Of a DNA stretch of 64,000 bases, positions 45,331 to 58,714 are shown in pieces. The notes beneath the pieces are model-generated. The model saw only the letters and a program-made list of their open reading frames with translations, was not told the origin of the DNA and searched no databases. Within the stretch, counting starts at the first letter, position 1. Each line of letters starts with the position of its first letter. A program made the translations under genes and the position numbers. This DNA comes from Trichobilharzia regenti (taxonomy: Eukaryota > Platyhelminthes > Trematoda > Strigeidida > Schistosomatidae), in the NCBI GenBank assembly GCA_944472135.2, contig OX235265.1, positions 57,175,112 through 57,239,111 on the forward strand, read 5' to 3'.

Positions 45331-45829
45331 TTATTTATTGAAACTCGCAACTATCCATTATAAAGCAAATGGAAAGTTCGACATTTCTTATAAATAATAT
45401 TAATAGTATTTTGTCTTCCATTTAGTCCATTTCTGATGATGACTGCAAGTAAGATGTTCATTTATTTACACACATATAAACTTTCTCCATGACATTGATT
45501 AGATGAAGCCTTTCTTAAAAGTGAAATCGTAGTTAGTGCGTTAAACACAGAAAACTGTTGGCCTTCAGTTGTATCATCTGTTCTTATGTGTTACACCACA
45601 TAAGTGAAATAATGGACAGCTTTGTAAATGCAAATTGGTTGTCTTTATAAATTAATGATTCATATATAAGCGAACTTCCTTGTTGACATGTATAATTAAA
45701 TAATACTTAATAGGATAAAGAATTTGTGCAGATGGTCTCTCATAACATACAGTAAAGTGTTGGTTTCAAGATTTATCCACTTGTAAGGAAAGAAGGGAAT
45801 AGAAACAGATAACGCGAGGTAGGGATCTC
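45331..45829. other. Intergenic stretch, nothing recognised
   Basis: No supported feature. Confidence 0.4.
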
Positions 45830-45997
45830 GTGGCCCAAGTGGTCTAGTGGATAACGCTCTGGCGCACTGGGTTTGAGCCTCGGTGGGAACACAATCACTC
45901 ACTGGGAAATGCAGGCACATCCACCTGACGAGTCCCAACTAGGAAGAAATGCGCATCCTGGATTCCACTACTAGTCACCATCCACAAATTAAATTCT
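45830..45997 (+). mobile_element. S-alpha-type hammerhead retroposon, plus strand
   Basis: Box A TGGTCTAGTGG (45840-45850), box B GGTTTGAGCCTC (about 45869-45881), an extended hammerhead (45911-45974) and tail CACCATCCACAAATT. The short linker between box A and box B has lost some bases relative to 20164-20226. Confidence 0.82.
45911..45974 (+). ncRNA. Hammerhead ribozyme, core intact but stems damaged
   Basis: The core CUGACGA and GAAA are intact. Two stem changes matter: stem I position 1.1 is C opposite C (CATCCAC with CTGGAT), and the closing pair of stem II is G opposite A (GUCC/GGAA). Stem III is AU/AU around GCGC. It is the least core-damaged S-alpha copy here, with weakened stems. 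Confidence 0.75.
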
Positions 45998-46689
45998 AGA
46001 TAACACGAATGCTTTTAGTGCTAAATGCCTTCAATAAAGGCGATTCAATATTTGCACTAGATACATGGCGAATGTTACTCCCGTCAAACTAATAGCAGGG
46101 AAGAGATTGAAAATGAGAAATCAAGTCTCAACACTTTTATTAATTAATTTAGCAATTCCTATTGTAACACGCAAAACAAGATATTAAGCAAAGACAGTAA
46201 GTGCAATAAGCTTATCATCAAGCTGTCCATTTGTGTATACATAATATTTTCAAAAAATTATATCCTTTGAGGCAGTTTAAATAATAGATGTTAGTAATAA
46301 TAATAATTATAACGACAAGTGGAATGTTAAAACACTAGCTACTGATAACAGCTTTAAATGACACAATGTACCATTTTCATCAAATTTCTCTTGACAATGA
46401 GATTTTCTCTTTACTGTTATTACAAACCTGCTCGGTTCATCTGGCTTGTCATACGATTATGTAATCTTCGTTTTGCCACTAAAAGTACATGATCTATGGG
46501 TAGACGTGAAATGAAACAGTTTTTCGTTCAAACATAAATGAAAGTGAATTGAATATTTTGAGATTTTGTCAATGAAACATAGAAGTTGAAGTTATTAGCT
46601 TTTATAAGTGGGTTGTTAACATTTTCACTGACCACTTTCTAGTTAAATTTTTTTCATTGACCGCATTCTTAGTGAGATGCAGGGTTTCA

Positions 46690-46850
46690 AGCTTCAAGCT
46701 TTGACGTTTCACTAGTGGAGGCGATGTTTATATAGGGTGGGGTTGCTGACCCATACTCAATTTCCTCTTTTTTCTAGAATTAACGTCGGCTAGCAAACTA
46801 GGCGAGGTTTAGAGAAGCATCTGTTAAAACGTGTAGAGTAAAAAATTCCC
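46690..46850 (-). mobile_element. SINE family A fragment, minus strand
   Basis: The body matches CAGCAACCCCACCC, then the tail GCTTGAAGC at its 3' side (left). The head is decayed. Confidence 0.6.
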
Positions 46851-47194
46851 CTACTATTCTACATGGTTCAGTCTGCATGACTAAAAATTTAATATTTTTC
46901 CTTTTGAAGAAGTATGACGCCCATACTACTAAAATCAGAAGCTGGTAGGTTCATTTTCTACGTAATCCATCATACGAAGTGTATTTTTAAAGTGGATGAA
47001 GTAATGGGACAAATGAGCACTTATTCATCCATAAACTGATTAAATTAGTTTTAAAATGGGAGTCGAGTCAGACTGTTCTTGAACTAAATTTCTTCATGAC
47101 ATGATATCAACTTGTGACCAGTCAAAAAAGAACGAGGACTAGATAACTGTTTTTACTCTTGTTTAGGATTCTTCAGAATTAGGAACTTATATAC

Positions 47195-47412
47195 TGTTGG
47201 TGGTTCAGTGGTGGGATGCTCGCCAGTTATGTGAGAGATTCGGGTTCGATTTCTAACTGATGTATTCCTAAGCCTCGCCTAGTTTACTAGACATCAGTAA
47301 TCACGAAAAAGAGGAAAGGTTGGGTGAGACTAGCAACCTCTTCTCAAAATAAAAACACGGCTACTGAAAACTCAGAAGCTGGAAGCCTTTGTTCCATTCG
47401 GAACTCAAAGAA
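47195..47412 (+). mobile_element. SINE family A, diverged
   Basis: Box A TGGTTCAGTGG (about 47210), box B GGGTTCGATTTC (about 47240), body GGAAAGGTTGGGTGAGACTA, tail AAGCCTTTGTTCC, GGAACTCAAAGAA. Between head and body it has CTAGTTTACTAGACATCAG, closer to the RTE 5' UTR form (CTAGTTCGCTAGC) than other members are. Confidence 0.7.
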
Positions 47413-49279
47413 TGGACATACACTGTCGAAGGACTGAGTTCTTCCAAGTCAGTTATTAAATGGTAATTGGATAGGAATCTGATGCCTTACAGCATACCAA
47501 CTTCTGACTGAGACATTTTAATACTTACAACGGAAACTACTATTAATGGAGACTGATTTGGAACCCAAATAAAATACAGCGGTGTGACTTGTGAAACGTA
47601 TGAAACGATGAAATTAGAGTAACTGGGAATAAGGACAGAATTTCTAGTTGACTAGATAAGTCACAAATTATACAGTATTTATAAATGATACTGAAACGTG
47701 TAATGTTCTTCACACTAAAAAACTAATATTGATCTTACATCTTTGTTCAGGTAATAAAGAGTGAAAAAGAATGATGCATCGGGGCAAAAATAAACATTAT
47801 GTTTTCTAAATTAGTTTAAAACTTTCTTTGAGCTTCTGCATCATTTTAAGTTTAGGGCTTTTAATGGTTTCTGTGTCAAAATGAAGCGATTGTTGCCATG
47901 CTTATGTCATATTATATTTAAAGTAAAAACTTATATACATTGTATCATTATATGCATCTGAAAATAACATTTTGAGGCTTAGGAAATGAAATCATGTTGG
48001 TTAACCTTGAATTACACATCGATGAAGATGATTATAGTAATTTATCATAAACTTGAATAAGTCTAAAATCATGAGTTGTTGGTTTCCGATCAAGCAGTTG
48101 AATGACAATATATCGGTTTTGCAACCTGATGAACTTATGTTCTAACACTTGCAAGTTTATACATGAAATGCTTTTGAAAATACTAAACCATAAAGAGCTG
48201 AATGCCCAGTGCTTCTCTGTAAGCGATGTCGGATTATAATCAAATGTGCCTTGAAACAGACCGTATCTCTGAGAATAAAATAGCTGAAAATTATTTTATA
48301 ACACAATGAGAATATAGAAATGATGGGGAGGAACTGAAGCCATTCCCAAAATGAGACGAAAAACTGTCCATTATTTCGTGGTTTTTCGGTGACTCTTTAA
48401 CTGATGTCAACTCGAGGTCTAACTTGAAACCAACCATATCCTGGCAACCTAAATTTAGTGGATAATTATTCACGTGAATTCTTTAGCAGTTAAATAAAAA
48501 AGTTTTATTTAAAACAATAATAAACCAGAATGAAATTGATGACGTCTCCATTCCAGCAGCCTCTGTCTACACTGCACACCTGATTGTTACATTTAAGTCA
48601 ATATATCTGTGTCACATAGCAAGCCAATTATAATTTGAGTAGTGTTGTTGTTAATTCCGTAGCTTTGACAGCGAGTAACGTGGATCTAAATGATGGAGAC
48701 AGAACAGGTTTTTTCAAGGTTATAAGTAACTTTTCCTGTTGAATGCACAGAACATATTTCTGGATCACCTGCCGACTAATAACCACCTACGTCTGATATC
48801 GAGTTACTGAGTAAGAGAATGACCAGGAAATTGATGATTAGCATCATATGAGAAAGCGGTTATAGTTTTTCTTACGTGAACAACTCAAGACACTCTAACT
48901 TAGTCGGACCTTGATTACAATTTCTTTAACTTTAATGGTTGAACTTATAATTATTTAATAATGTGAGAAATTTTAATGAAGATATTGGAGTGTTCCGATT
49001 TAGAAGCATCTGAGAATTCAGAAAGAGTTAACTGTAGTGCACTAATTTATGCAACTCAATAATCTGCAGAATAAAAAACACAAGCAGAGGCATTTCACAG
49101 AAATCTGCTTTTTTTCACAGTCAGTGTCATAGAAGAAAGAAGACTAGCTTGTGTCAGATTCCCATTCTGGAGATGTTTTTTAAAACCCCTAACAACCGTA
49201 TTTGTTTTTGACAAGAATTTAGTTAAAATTATCAAATAACGTTAGTGTATTTCAGGAAGTCATTACGTAATAAGGTGGT
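47413..49279. other. AT-rich stretch, nothing recognised
   Basis: No supported feature. Confidence 0.4.
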
Positions 49280-49600
49280 TTATCTGAAACAGTAAGGAAG
49301 TAGTGAAGGCCAAAAATGAAAGAAGCAGTAGTTGTGATGGTAGTAGCTAAGTAGCGCGCAAAAGCTCATAAGTGAGCTATATATTAAAACAGGCTCTAAA
49401 GTTTTGTTAGCATAAATTGCTGCTATGGCTGGGATAAGAGTGGTGGTTACATGTAGCGTTTTTGCAAGCAGAGATAGATCACTTTGGTGTTCATAAACTG
49501 TCGATGGTTCGAATAGGACAGTAGTAGTTATGTAATCAAGGTCTTTTGATATGTTATCGAGAAACTGCGTAGACTGCTTATTATCGATCACCATTATTGT
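49280..49600 (-). pseudogene. Possible PLE reverse transcriptase N-terminal fragment
   Basis: An open frame of 104 codons reads NQGTIMVIDNKQSTQFLDNI, DLDYITTTVLFEPSTV, IPAIAAIYANKT and LEPVLIYSSLMSFCALLSYY. The pattern resembles the PLE N-terminal RT region (a G-x-x-VVMD-x-x-Y block and a later PxLRPVLS block), but the match is loose. It abuts an RTE 3' end at about 49610. It could also be unrelated. Confidence 0.35.
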
Positions 49601-49611
49601 TCCCTTGGTTT

Positions 49612-50200
49612 TTCATTGAAAAATAGGGCTTCAACAACACCTCTTTATTTCATTCTCTTCTCTGTAGTCCCTTTTAGCTGATCACATGATTGCCTGTAAG
49701 CCTTTATCTCCTTTTTACATGATCTCCACCATGTCACCCTCAGACTCTCAAATTGTCGTTTCGCATTTGGATTCCACTCGAGCACTGGCAAGGCTTATGA
49801 TATCACTTAGCATCCTTCTCAACGTGTGTCCGGACTATCTTTACTTTCTTCTGCATATTTTGTGGACGATAAGTTATTGGTTTTTATAGCTTCGAACATC
49901 CTGAGAGAATTTTATATCCCCAAACTTTTCTTTGCTTTCATCGAAAAAAAACACATCGGCCGACCGGCTTCCTGAAAGCTTTCACCAGCCCGCTTCATTT
50001 TGCCTCTCCGATTCCAGTGGAGAATAAGTTTAAAAAAATATTTTTCTGTGGATTTAAGTTTCTGTAGAGACTAGGCTGATTTACCGGGGTAGGACTGCTA
50101 CTTCCAAACCCAACCTTCTTTCTTATTCCGGGTTTAGGACCTGCTAGCGAACTAGTCTAGGTAGACTACTATGAACAACCTATTTAGGCAAGCAACCTGC
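49612..50200 (-). mobile_element. Internally deleted RTE retrotransposon
   Basis: Minus strand: 5' UTR (about 50200-49950) matches 2820-3060, including the start context TCGATGAAAGCAAAG. Within about 30 codons the sequence jumps to the C-terminal region (GGACACACGTTGAGAAGGAT, GTGGAATCC, GGGTGACATGGTGGAGATC). It ends in the RTE tail GAAGCCCTATTTTTC at about 49627. The endonuclease and RT are entirely missing, leaving about 590 bp. Confidence 0.8.
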
Positions 50201-51689
50201 TGATGTAGCTATTGACATATCTTTTCAGTGTCCCAGCTTATCGGGCATGAAAATGTCTCGAAGATGTTTACAGACTTCATACTTGGCTTTGCTAGTGTCT
50301 TTTATTCTACAGAAATAAATAAGCTGACAAGTTAAGAAGCCATATTTTATCCTCAACATGTTGATTCGGTGATTATTTATGAATGTCTATTTAATTTTAA
50401 CTAAATATATAGTTACGATTAAATAGACATTTATTTTAACTTTTCAGTCAGCAGCACTAACTATTAACGTACTCTGAGAAAGAATTCAGTGGCCTCAACT
50501 AGTAGGATAATTGTAGTACTGTTTAGGAGTATCTTAGCTGTGTACCTGAGAAGATGAATGTAGAAGCAGTCGGGAGGGTTATGCCATTATGAAAAATTAC
50601 TTAATGGACTTGATTTTAAGCTCTAATCAAAATTGAATAAGTTCATGGTGTGACACTAGTCATTCAGAATTCACACCAAAATTGTATGATCCTGTCAACA
50701 GTTAATTCAATCCACTAGTCAGATGAGTTTATCTCCACTTTATCAATTAGACTACTGACTTCAGTAATGTAATCTAACCAACAGAAGATCTCAGATAGGC
50801 AATGAAAATGAATGAGAATATCATTTGAGTAAAATTTTGCATGTATATGAAAACTGCCTGTGAATACAAAAAAATACTGTAATTCCATAATTTTGATATG
50901 TTCGTTTGATAAAGCTAAAGGAAATACAGTAATGTTTACTGTATGTTTTTATCGAGTGAACATATCTAATATGATAATGTATTCTACTATAGTATTTGTG
51001 TTCTTGTTTTAGCATCAATTATATCTAAAATGACTGTCAGCTAATATTTTTGATGGAGATTTCGTACTATTTAGTATATCCTATAAGAAGTAAGAATAAT
51101 TCGAATAAATATGAAATATTTCTATAAATGAGGAATAAAAATTTGATGGTTGACTGATAAGGAAATCTACTCATCAAGGCTATTTTTTCCTCTTACTTAT
51201 TATCAGTTATTTATAAGGCCCACTGACATCTCATGTGGGATTTATGCTCTTTTAATTGTTCAAGCCTGAATGGTGGCCAGAATAGCCAAGTCAGACAATC
51301 TATCACTAGAAAACTGAATAGTCCTTTTTCAAGTATTCCGTTGCACATACGTTTGCCGTTGATCTCGAATGGGTTTAGCCGGTGAGTGACGGCATAAGTG
51401 GTAGTATGTATTAGTTGTGCCAAGTGTGTTAAAAGAAAAATAATACTCATTTCATCCACGACACTGTTTTCAAGAAGAAAATATTCTCAAGACAATGAAG
51501 TATTTACATTGGCCAAAAATTGTTTTAACTAAACGGGATGTAACAGCTAGAAGGCATTATATACTGATATTTTATTCGTAAAAGTAATTTAATCTGAATT
51601 TCAGTGACTTTCTTCACCTTGACATTCAACATATTTCCACAAACGTAACTTTTGAAAATAAGTTCACTGCTTGTTTAGAGACTTACTAA
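50201..51689. other. AT-rich stretch, nothing recognised
   Basis: An open frame at 51211-51459 (minus, 83 codons) has a fairly protein-like composition but no motif I recognise. No splice-bounded exon is evident. Confidence 0.35.
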
Positions 51690-51870
51690 GCAGTTCTAAC
51701 GAAGACTCATCCCCAATAGGTCCACTGAGTTAGGTGTGAGATAGATATTCACCAGTGACATTATGTACAGGTGACGCTGTACAAGCGATTGACAGAAGTT
51801 AGGATTTATGGGCCACTCAATTCCGATCCAGTGATTTAGTCGTAATATGATGGTCCTGAGCATTATTTCT
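51690..51870 (+). repeat. Upstream module of family C SINE, isolated
   Basis: Matches the segment before box A in 27765-27950 and 41830-42040 (GAAGTTAGGATT, GGCCACT, CGATCCAGTG), followed by a decayed head. Confidence 0.5.
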
Positions 51871-52019
51871 AGTAAGTTTCTGGTGCACGATGCTGATACT
51901 AGGAAGAAAATGAGATTTAATGCTCCCTGATCTTCACTGTTCCCTTATGTGAATCCCTTTAAATTTGTATAGTTAAACTTCAACTTATCGGAATTTGTTT
52001 GGGCATTCTGGATGAAAGT

Positions 52020-52215
52020 GTCAGTGATTCAATGCTAGAATGCTCATCAGTAACATCGGAATTCCGGGCTTCATCTTCACCCGGTGAACGCTCAAAGCTT
52101 GCTTAGTTTACTAGCCAGTGGTAAGCCCAGAAAAGAGGAGGGTCTTAGCATGAGGCTAGCAATCCCACTCCATTAGAATAACTTCAATAGCGTGCATACT
52201 CACGTTCCACTGGAA
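52020..52215 (+). mobile_element. SINE family A, strongly diverged
   Basis: Recognised by GGCTAGCAATCCCACTCC and GTTCCACTGG blocks in the right order. The tRNA-like head is decayed. Confidence 0.55.
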
Positions 52216-52689
52216 AGGCAAACGGAAGAAAAATCCATTTTATGAAAATTGTTTTCCTAATACAAACTTAAAGATTCTTCCCTGTCGTTACCGAAAATTT
52301 TCAGATTTTATATTACGTCCCGAACCACCAGTCGAATTTCCAGATTGTAAAAGATCCTGAACCTATCGCTGATTTCAGAAGACTGAGCTAACATGCCGAA
52401 TACTATGCACATTAACCAACGCGGAATATCAATATTAGCGGCCTGCTTAAATATGGGCTACTGAGAAATCCCATCGATATTTCACAGATATTCTTTCCTC
52501 CTGTTCAGTTTGTTTAGATCTGATAAAATATGACCTTTAATTACGTTTTATACTCTGGTAAGTATTTAATGTGTCTAAAACTTGCTGATTCGCCAGTTTC
52601 TATTTATCGTGAGGAAATAATCTTTAGTTGAGACGTATTGCGTTGCAAGAGACAGCTGTTCATGTGTTGTGTCCTTGGTTCAAAGAATG

Positions 52690-52960
52690 AAGTCCCGAAA
52701 CTTTTCTAATTGCCATTCTACCAAATAACATGCATTTACCGAAGAAGACAAAGGAGAGACATGATAATTTCTTAGTGTGCGCTTCATGTAAGGTAGAAAT
52801 GTTTGAAATGGTCTACCGTCACGTGATGTTTTATTTGAAGGATCCTGGGTGAAGCGAAAATATTATACAATAAGCTGTGCTGAATATTTTGTACAATATA
52901 TGAACGCTGTACAAAATAAATTTAATATTATTATTAAAAGATAACAATACGATTTTTTAA
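52690..52960. repeat. Dispersed repeat R2, right half
   Basis: Shares CACGTGAT, TTTGAAGGATCCTGGGTGAA and GAAAATATTATACAATAA-like blocks with 23690-23850. Confidence 0.5.
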
Positions 52961-53484
52961 TTAATCAGTCGATTACGAAACAGGATTACAGGTTACTGTA
53001 TGCAAAGTCTGTGAATAAATGCTAACAGAATGTACAATAATACTTCTGATCGTATTTCTCCAGTCCTATCCTAAACAGCATACGATTAAGCAGTGGTAGC
53101 CACTGTTGTCTCCCACCAATTGGAGACCAGTTCAAATAAACAAACCATTCAATGTTCACTAACACTGACACTACTTTTTAGGTGAAAACATCTCATACTA
53201 AGAAGAAAAAGACAGCCTCAGAGCAAAGCGTGCACAGCTCATTCTCCATATTGTTGTAAAATATCTTTTTTATAACAGGTCAGAACTAAGTTATACTGTT
53301 TGATCCAAAAACTTCATTACAAGTTTGGTCATTAATTTCACTACATACACCTAGTAAATTTTCATACTGCATCAATCGAAATTCAGAAGGGGAAGAAATA
53401 TTCTAAACTACATATTTTGTAAAACTATATAGAAGTAATTAATTACCAGTCGTTAGTCAATAAAGAAATATTGATTTCAAGTTT

Positions 53485-53800
53485 AATTACGGATTGATAT
53501 CAGTTAGAGAACCGCTGAAAACCAGGGAGTAATGGAAAGTGGTTTGGTCCCAGTTTACGACTCCCCAGCAATACTCCCCTATGACCTCATCCAATAGGGA
53601 TCTAGCCCAGAACCTTCAGTATGCCAAGCGAGTACTTTGACCATATAATTACTGGAATGGAATTCGATGGCTCATTACTTCTAAATTCTGTCAACTCACA
53701 ATGTATATCGCAACCACCAGCTGATGCTTTCAGTCAGTATGTGTCGTCACAGCCGACTCGTGATCACGCTGATCACGACTTCCCAACTGAAATCAATCAA
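53485..53800 (-). mobile_element. Decayed family C ribozyme SINE with upstream module
   Basis: The tail (left), hammerhead remnant (about 53535-53575), head (AGAACCTTCAGTATGCCAAG) and upstream module (to about 53800) follow family order. The hammerhead core reads CUGGGGA and GAAA is CAAA, so it is dead. The open frame at 53621-53902 is a by-product of this repeat. Confidence 0.65.
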
Positions 53801-55904
53801 ATCCGTGCAAACCACTACTTGGATACAGTTATTGAGTACCTTTTCAATACCGGAATTCACTCTGTTTTAAATTTATCATTTCGAATGACAATAAATTTGT
53901 GAAACATAAAACTTGCATAATGGTATCATCTTTTCCCTTTATATATTCGTGATTTGAACAGGTTAGTGTATTGTGAAACTAATTCGACATAAACATTTTG
54001 CATAAAAACAGCCTTTGTTTTCGAAATAGTGATAAACTTTAATATATGAGAATCATGATTTGATTATCTCACTGACATCATTTGAATTTATTTCACTTTA
54101 CAAAAATCACTGAAATGCATAAACGTATTATTGAAATAAAACTTTTATTAGTATTTTATAGTATGAGCATTAAATAGTGTAGAATATATTTGACAGAGCA
54201 TAAATTTGTATGTGTGCAAAGTTTTGTATGGCAGTTATAACTGCCAACTTCGTTAGTCAAAATATTCCTCCTTATTTGTTGACAACAATGTAACTGCCGT
54301 GATTTGAAGCTCCTATAAATTGAGATACATCGTTATAATAAGACACTTATAGTTTGTTGTAAATGATCAGAAATGAAGTGAAAACAGGTTATTTGGGATT
54401 GTAACGTCTCATAGTTTCTAATTTAATTTTTTTCATTTGCGGTATCGTTTCATTTTTACGAATTGAAGTTAACCGCCATTTGTTCTTTTGTGAATACCCA
54501 GTGGAGATGTTCTAATTCAAAGTGGACTTAATCCCTAATTCAATTTAGAAGGAAAGTCAACAATTATTGTTACATTTTCCAGTCTACTGAGACAACGAGT
54601 CCCTCAGCTAGCTGACCACTTCACACACTCAGCTGATAGGATTTACTCATCCCTGAAGGATTAGACAAGATTATCCTAGTGACAAACCATTGTGTTTATT
54701 AGAGTCCTACAGGCATTCAATCACAGTTCAAATGGCTTAGCAGTGATGTTAAAATAAATATACTAATTGAAAAATATACACGGATGTAATTAGTCAGTAA
54801 CTTGGTGCATTTAGAAAGAATATAGTTGTATCGTGCTATCATCGATTGGTACACCAAATGTATACTTGAGTGGAATTCGAAAGATAATGTCACTCAATGG
54901 TTTATGACGTTAGGTGGTATTTTTCATAATCAGCAGATGGTGAATCTTATGCTAAAATTTTGTTTTATCTCCTAACAGAAGTAATATGAAATAATAAATG
55001 GTATTTTGAGTGTAATTCATGAGAATTTTTATCTGTTTACTAATTGCTATTCGTTAACTACATTTTGTATTCTTTCTATATTGTAGTCGTATTCATTTAT
55101 GTGGTATATTTCTTCATTTTTCATGTTTACGTTCAAATAAATAAATGCAAATACCAAAAGTTAAAACCTAGTAATTGTACTTAAAAAAAATAAAATCGTG
55201 ATATTCAGTCTGTCTTAATAACTTCACCTAGTTTTTTTTCTTTGAAGTACTTTAGTACTTTGGCTACATATCAGTGTTAACTGCTGTGTCATTTCAGTGG
55301 AATTAAACTCCATTTTAAATCCTCAGATTTGAAATTTGAGGATGATGACTTTCAAGAGAAATAGTGTAACTGATCTGAGATCATTCAGTGAATAGTTGAG
55401 AAGCAAGAAACAGTGTCCACTTATTCCACCATCACCTCCACCTAATTACCAGTGTATATCCAAAATGTTCTTTGGGCCGACTATCATTATTATCTGATTA
55501 CAATGGTAGGCAGATTACTACTCAGATACAAAGTTGATATTCAATGGTGAACGATCTTTGAATGTCGCTTAGTCATAACCGATAACCATTACCATCACGA
55601 CTTATCTTCTGTATTATTTTCTCATTGGAATTTTGGAAAATTCATCTCATGTCTGAACAATAGTGAGTAGTGTCAATTAGTTTACAAGGTTTTTGGGATG
55701 ACAATAATTAATTATGTAAAGTGGCTTACAGCCGAAATAGAGTGGTTTATAATCTTAGTGATGTATTAATAATTTCATAGTTTAGATTATTCAGCTTGCC
55801 ATTAAGTGACAATTCATTGAAAAATATCTTAAAACATTGGAAATCACTTAGACGATTTTTTTGGCAAGTAGATTAAGCTATGAAAATGAATATGAAAAAA
55901 ACTG
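53801..55904. other. AT-rich stretch, nothing recognised
   Basis: No supported feature. Confidence 0.4.
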
Positions 55905-56085
55905 GTGGTCCAAGTGGCCTACTGGATGACTCTCTGGCATTTGAGATTATGAGTACTGGGTTCACGTCTCATTGAGAACCCCATCACTTACTGAGGGGTG
56001 CAGGTACATCCAGCTACCGAGTCCCAAATAAGACAGAATACACATCAAGGATTTCACTGCCAGTCACCATCCACCAAATCACTTT
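55905..56085 (+). mobile_element. S-alpha-type hammerhead retroposon, decayed
   Basis: Box A-like GTGGCCTACTGGA, box B-like GGGTTCACGTCTC, long stem I strand GCAGGTACATCCAG, then a core of CUACCGA and AGAA for GAAA, and the tail CACCATCCACCAAATC. The ribozyme is dead; the head is recognisable. It lies directly upstream of an RTE. Confidence 0.75.
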
Positions 56086-56139
56086 ACGCTATGGAACAGT
56101 TGGTAAATTATTTTTTATATCGACATTGCTTCAAAATAC

Positions 56140-57015
56140 TATCAACCAAAGGACTGGATAATGCGACAGACAGCGGACAACTAGGAGACAGGCATAAAAT
56201 GGACCCACACAAGAAACTTGGGGCATCTGGATTTGGTCGATGATATATGTCTGATTTCCCAAAAACTGGAAGATATGTAAGTGAAAAGCAACAAGTTGGC
56301 TGAAGAAGCGTCAAAGATAGGACTTCAGATGAACATAGAGAAAACAGAGGTGATGAAGGTTCTCGGCGAAAAGAAACAGCAACAACAACAGGCAACAATC
56401 AGCATAAATGGGAGAAGACTGAAAGAAGAAACCTCCTTTACCTGCCTACTAGGAGAGCATCGTTTCAAAGTACGGATCAGGAAAGCAAGGCAAGTTTTCA
56501 TTTCTGTCACGTCTGTGTGGAGGTCAACAGCACTCAGCATGAAAAACAAGATCCGGATTTTCAACTCCAATGTCAAGTCAGTACTACTATACGGACCAGA
56601 AACTCGGCGTGTCACGAAGGCCACTTCGAACAAACTACAGACTTTCATTAACAGCTGTTTTCGCTCAAGTTCAGATGGCCATAAATAATTAGCAACAGGG
56701 ATCTCTGGGAGTGGACCAACCAGGAAGCAATTGTGCCACAAATATGCAGGAAGAAATGGAGGTGGATTGGCCATACTCTGGGAAAATAAACCATGAAGTG
56801 AGTGACATCACACGCCAGGTCATCGCTCGAGTAGAACCCTAACGGGAAGCGGCGAGTTGGTCGTCAGTGCGAGGGTGATGTGGAGGAGGTCATGCGAAGA
56901 GGATATAAAAGCATGTGGGCAGACGTGGAACCAAGTGAAAATGTTGGCGGAGAACCGAACGCAGTGGAGACGTGCAGCTGAAGCCTTATGCTCCTTTAGG
57001 AATTAAAGGAAACAA
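56140..57015 (+). pseudogene. RTE reverse transcriptase C-terminal half
   Basis: Starts at KDWIMRQTADN, with the catalytic block HLDLVDDICLIS (LVDD at 56233-56244, for FADD). 56281-56688 encodes KSNKLAEEASKIGLQMNIEK, a glutamine run, SVLLYGPETRR and LQTFINSCFRS. A deletion removes the usual LGSIVSTTGG block near 56450. The tail GCTCCTTTAGGAATTAAAGG and an AATAATAACAATAAT run end the copy at about 57015. Confidence 0.85.
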
Positions 57016-58714
57016 TAATAACAATAATAGGAAAAATACATTTTGGCCAGATAATCAGTTATAAGTTAAGGTATAAGTATGGTGATTCCATGTATTAAGT
57101 CCTTTAAAATAGACACCTAAATTGTCAGGTATATTTAAAGATAGCATGAATTAGTATGAATTTACTAATTCAAACTTTTTTAAAATGTATACATATAATA
57201 TTTCACAAACAGGCTGTTTTTTCATTTCCTTTTATTTGTATTTGTAGGTATTTGTCTATTGTATTATAACTGAACATCTTTTTAACCTTGATAATGTCTT
57301 AAGGTGTTTAAACAATAAAATACAGAACTGTTGAAATATCATATGATATTGTATTTCCATTCCTACGGAAGATGAAATAACCAAGTCTGTAGTTATAAAT
57401 ATATCGGATGGCATGATAACATTGTTAGTTCTTCTCGTTTTCGCTAACAGCTGTTACACAAATACATTCCACTCCAATCCTAAATTAAAAATATCGAGAT
57501 TTTATTTAGCAAGTTATGTTATATTTTTATGAAAAGCGAAATTAGTGGATTATGTGCAAACGGATAGACATTTTACTACCAACTGTTGTAACTCTTAAAT
57601 ATGAAGCAATAAAGCATATCTAAAGTTAAAGAAAGTATCCAGTCGTGATGTTTAGGGGAAACTAAAAATTATCTATATTGCGGGAATCATTAAAAAAGTC
57701 GAAGATTATCATTTTAATTCAGTATTTTTCAGAAGTGTACAATAATAATTCAGTATCGATTCTGCCCCTTTAAACATTGAGCATATTGGTGGCCTGTTTA
57801 GGCCACTAGGCTACTTAAATTCCCATCCAGTAAAGTGCATTTACTTTCTTCCACTGCTTGTTGTTTTAATCTCCCAGTTATATCCTTGGGTAGTAACATG
57901 AACTCACACAAATTTTTAATCCTGGTAAAATTAATTTATTCTGACCATTTCTACTTTTTAAATGTGTATTGATTTTCTTCGTTAATTATCAACCCATTGA
58001 CATTTTGACACTGACTAATTATTGTTAACAAACATATCACCACTTCATTGGTAAACTGTTGTGTATTGTAATAAAAGTGCTATACGTGTATATTAGAGTA
58101 GAGCCAGAGATGACGATCTAATTGAAAAGTAAATATTTCTTTGCTCAATCTCTCTGTTTTCTAGGTGTTTAAATGGGGATTTTTTCTATATTGAAATTTT
58201 TAATTTGCTTCCACCTTTCCTCCTTCACACTTCACGAAGAAAACGAAGAGAACTATGTTAGAGGGTTAGGTATTTTTTAGGACAGAATGATGCTGTGTCC
58301 TATGACATACTATCGCTGAATATTTTACTCAAAGATTCTCTGTGGGGATTACATATTTCGCAAGAAATTAGTCTGAGAATTCAAAAGTGTGTCTAGGCAC
58401 TATCTCCAGGGAAAAACTAATATTGTTGTTAAGACAAGCACGTTATCATTCAGTTTCTGGGACTGAATGCATTAGTCCGCATCTCTCAACTCCTGGCTGC
58501 ACTACATCTGGAACCTTCGGAGGCTCTCAATACGTCAGAATCAGTTTTCCTCTTGTTTAAAGATTCCGATGAAATTTATGCGAATCAAGATATTGGCATT
58601 AGTTAATTCTCTACGCTAACTACATAATTAGGATGAATCAATTTTTAGCTTACTTATTTTCTTTCTTGTATGACTACTACTAACTGAAAGTAGTAATTTG
58701 TAGATTTTTGTTTT
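57016..58714. other. AT-rich stretch with a repeat R2 piece
   Basis: 57785-57930 matches the left half of R2 (23490-23640). Nothing else is supported. Confidence 0.45.

Noticed and set aside
51211..51459. 83-codon minus-strand frame with protein-like composition
   Set aside because: No motif, no splice signals and no homologue known to me; length is within chance for this base composition.
53621..53902. 94-codon open frame as a gene
   Set aside because: Most of it lies in a decayed ribozyme SINE, and there is no motif beyond it.
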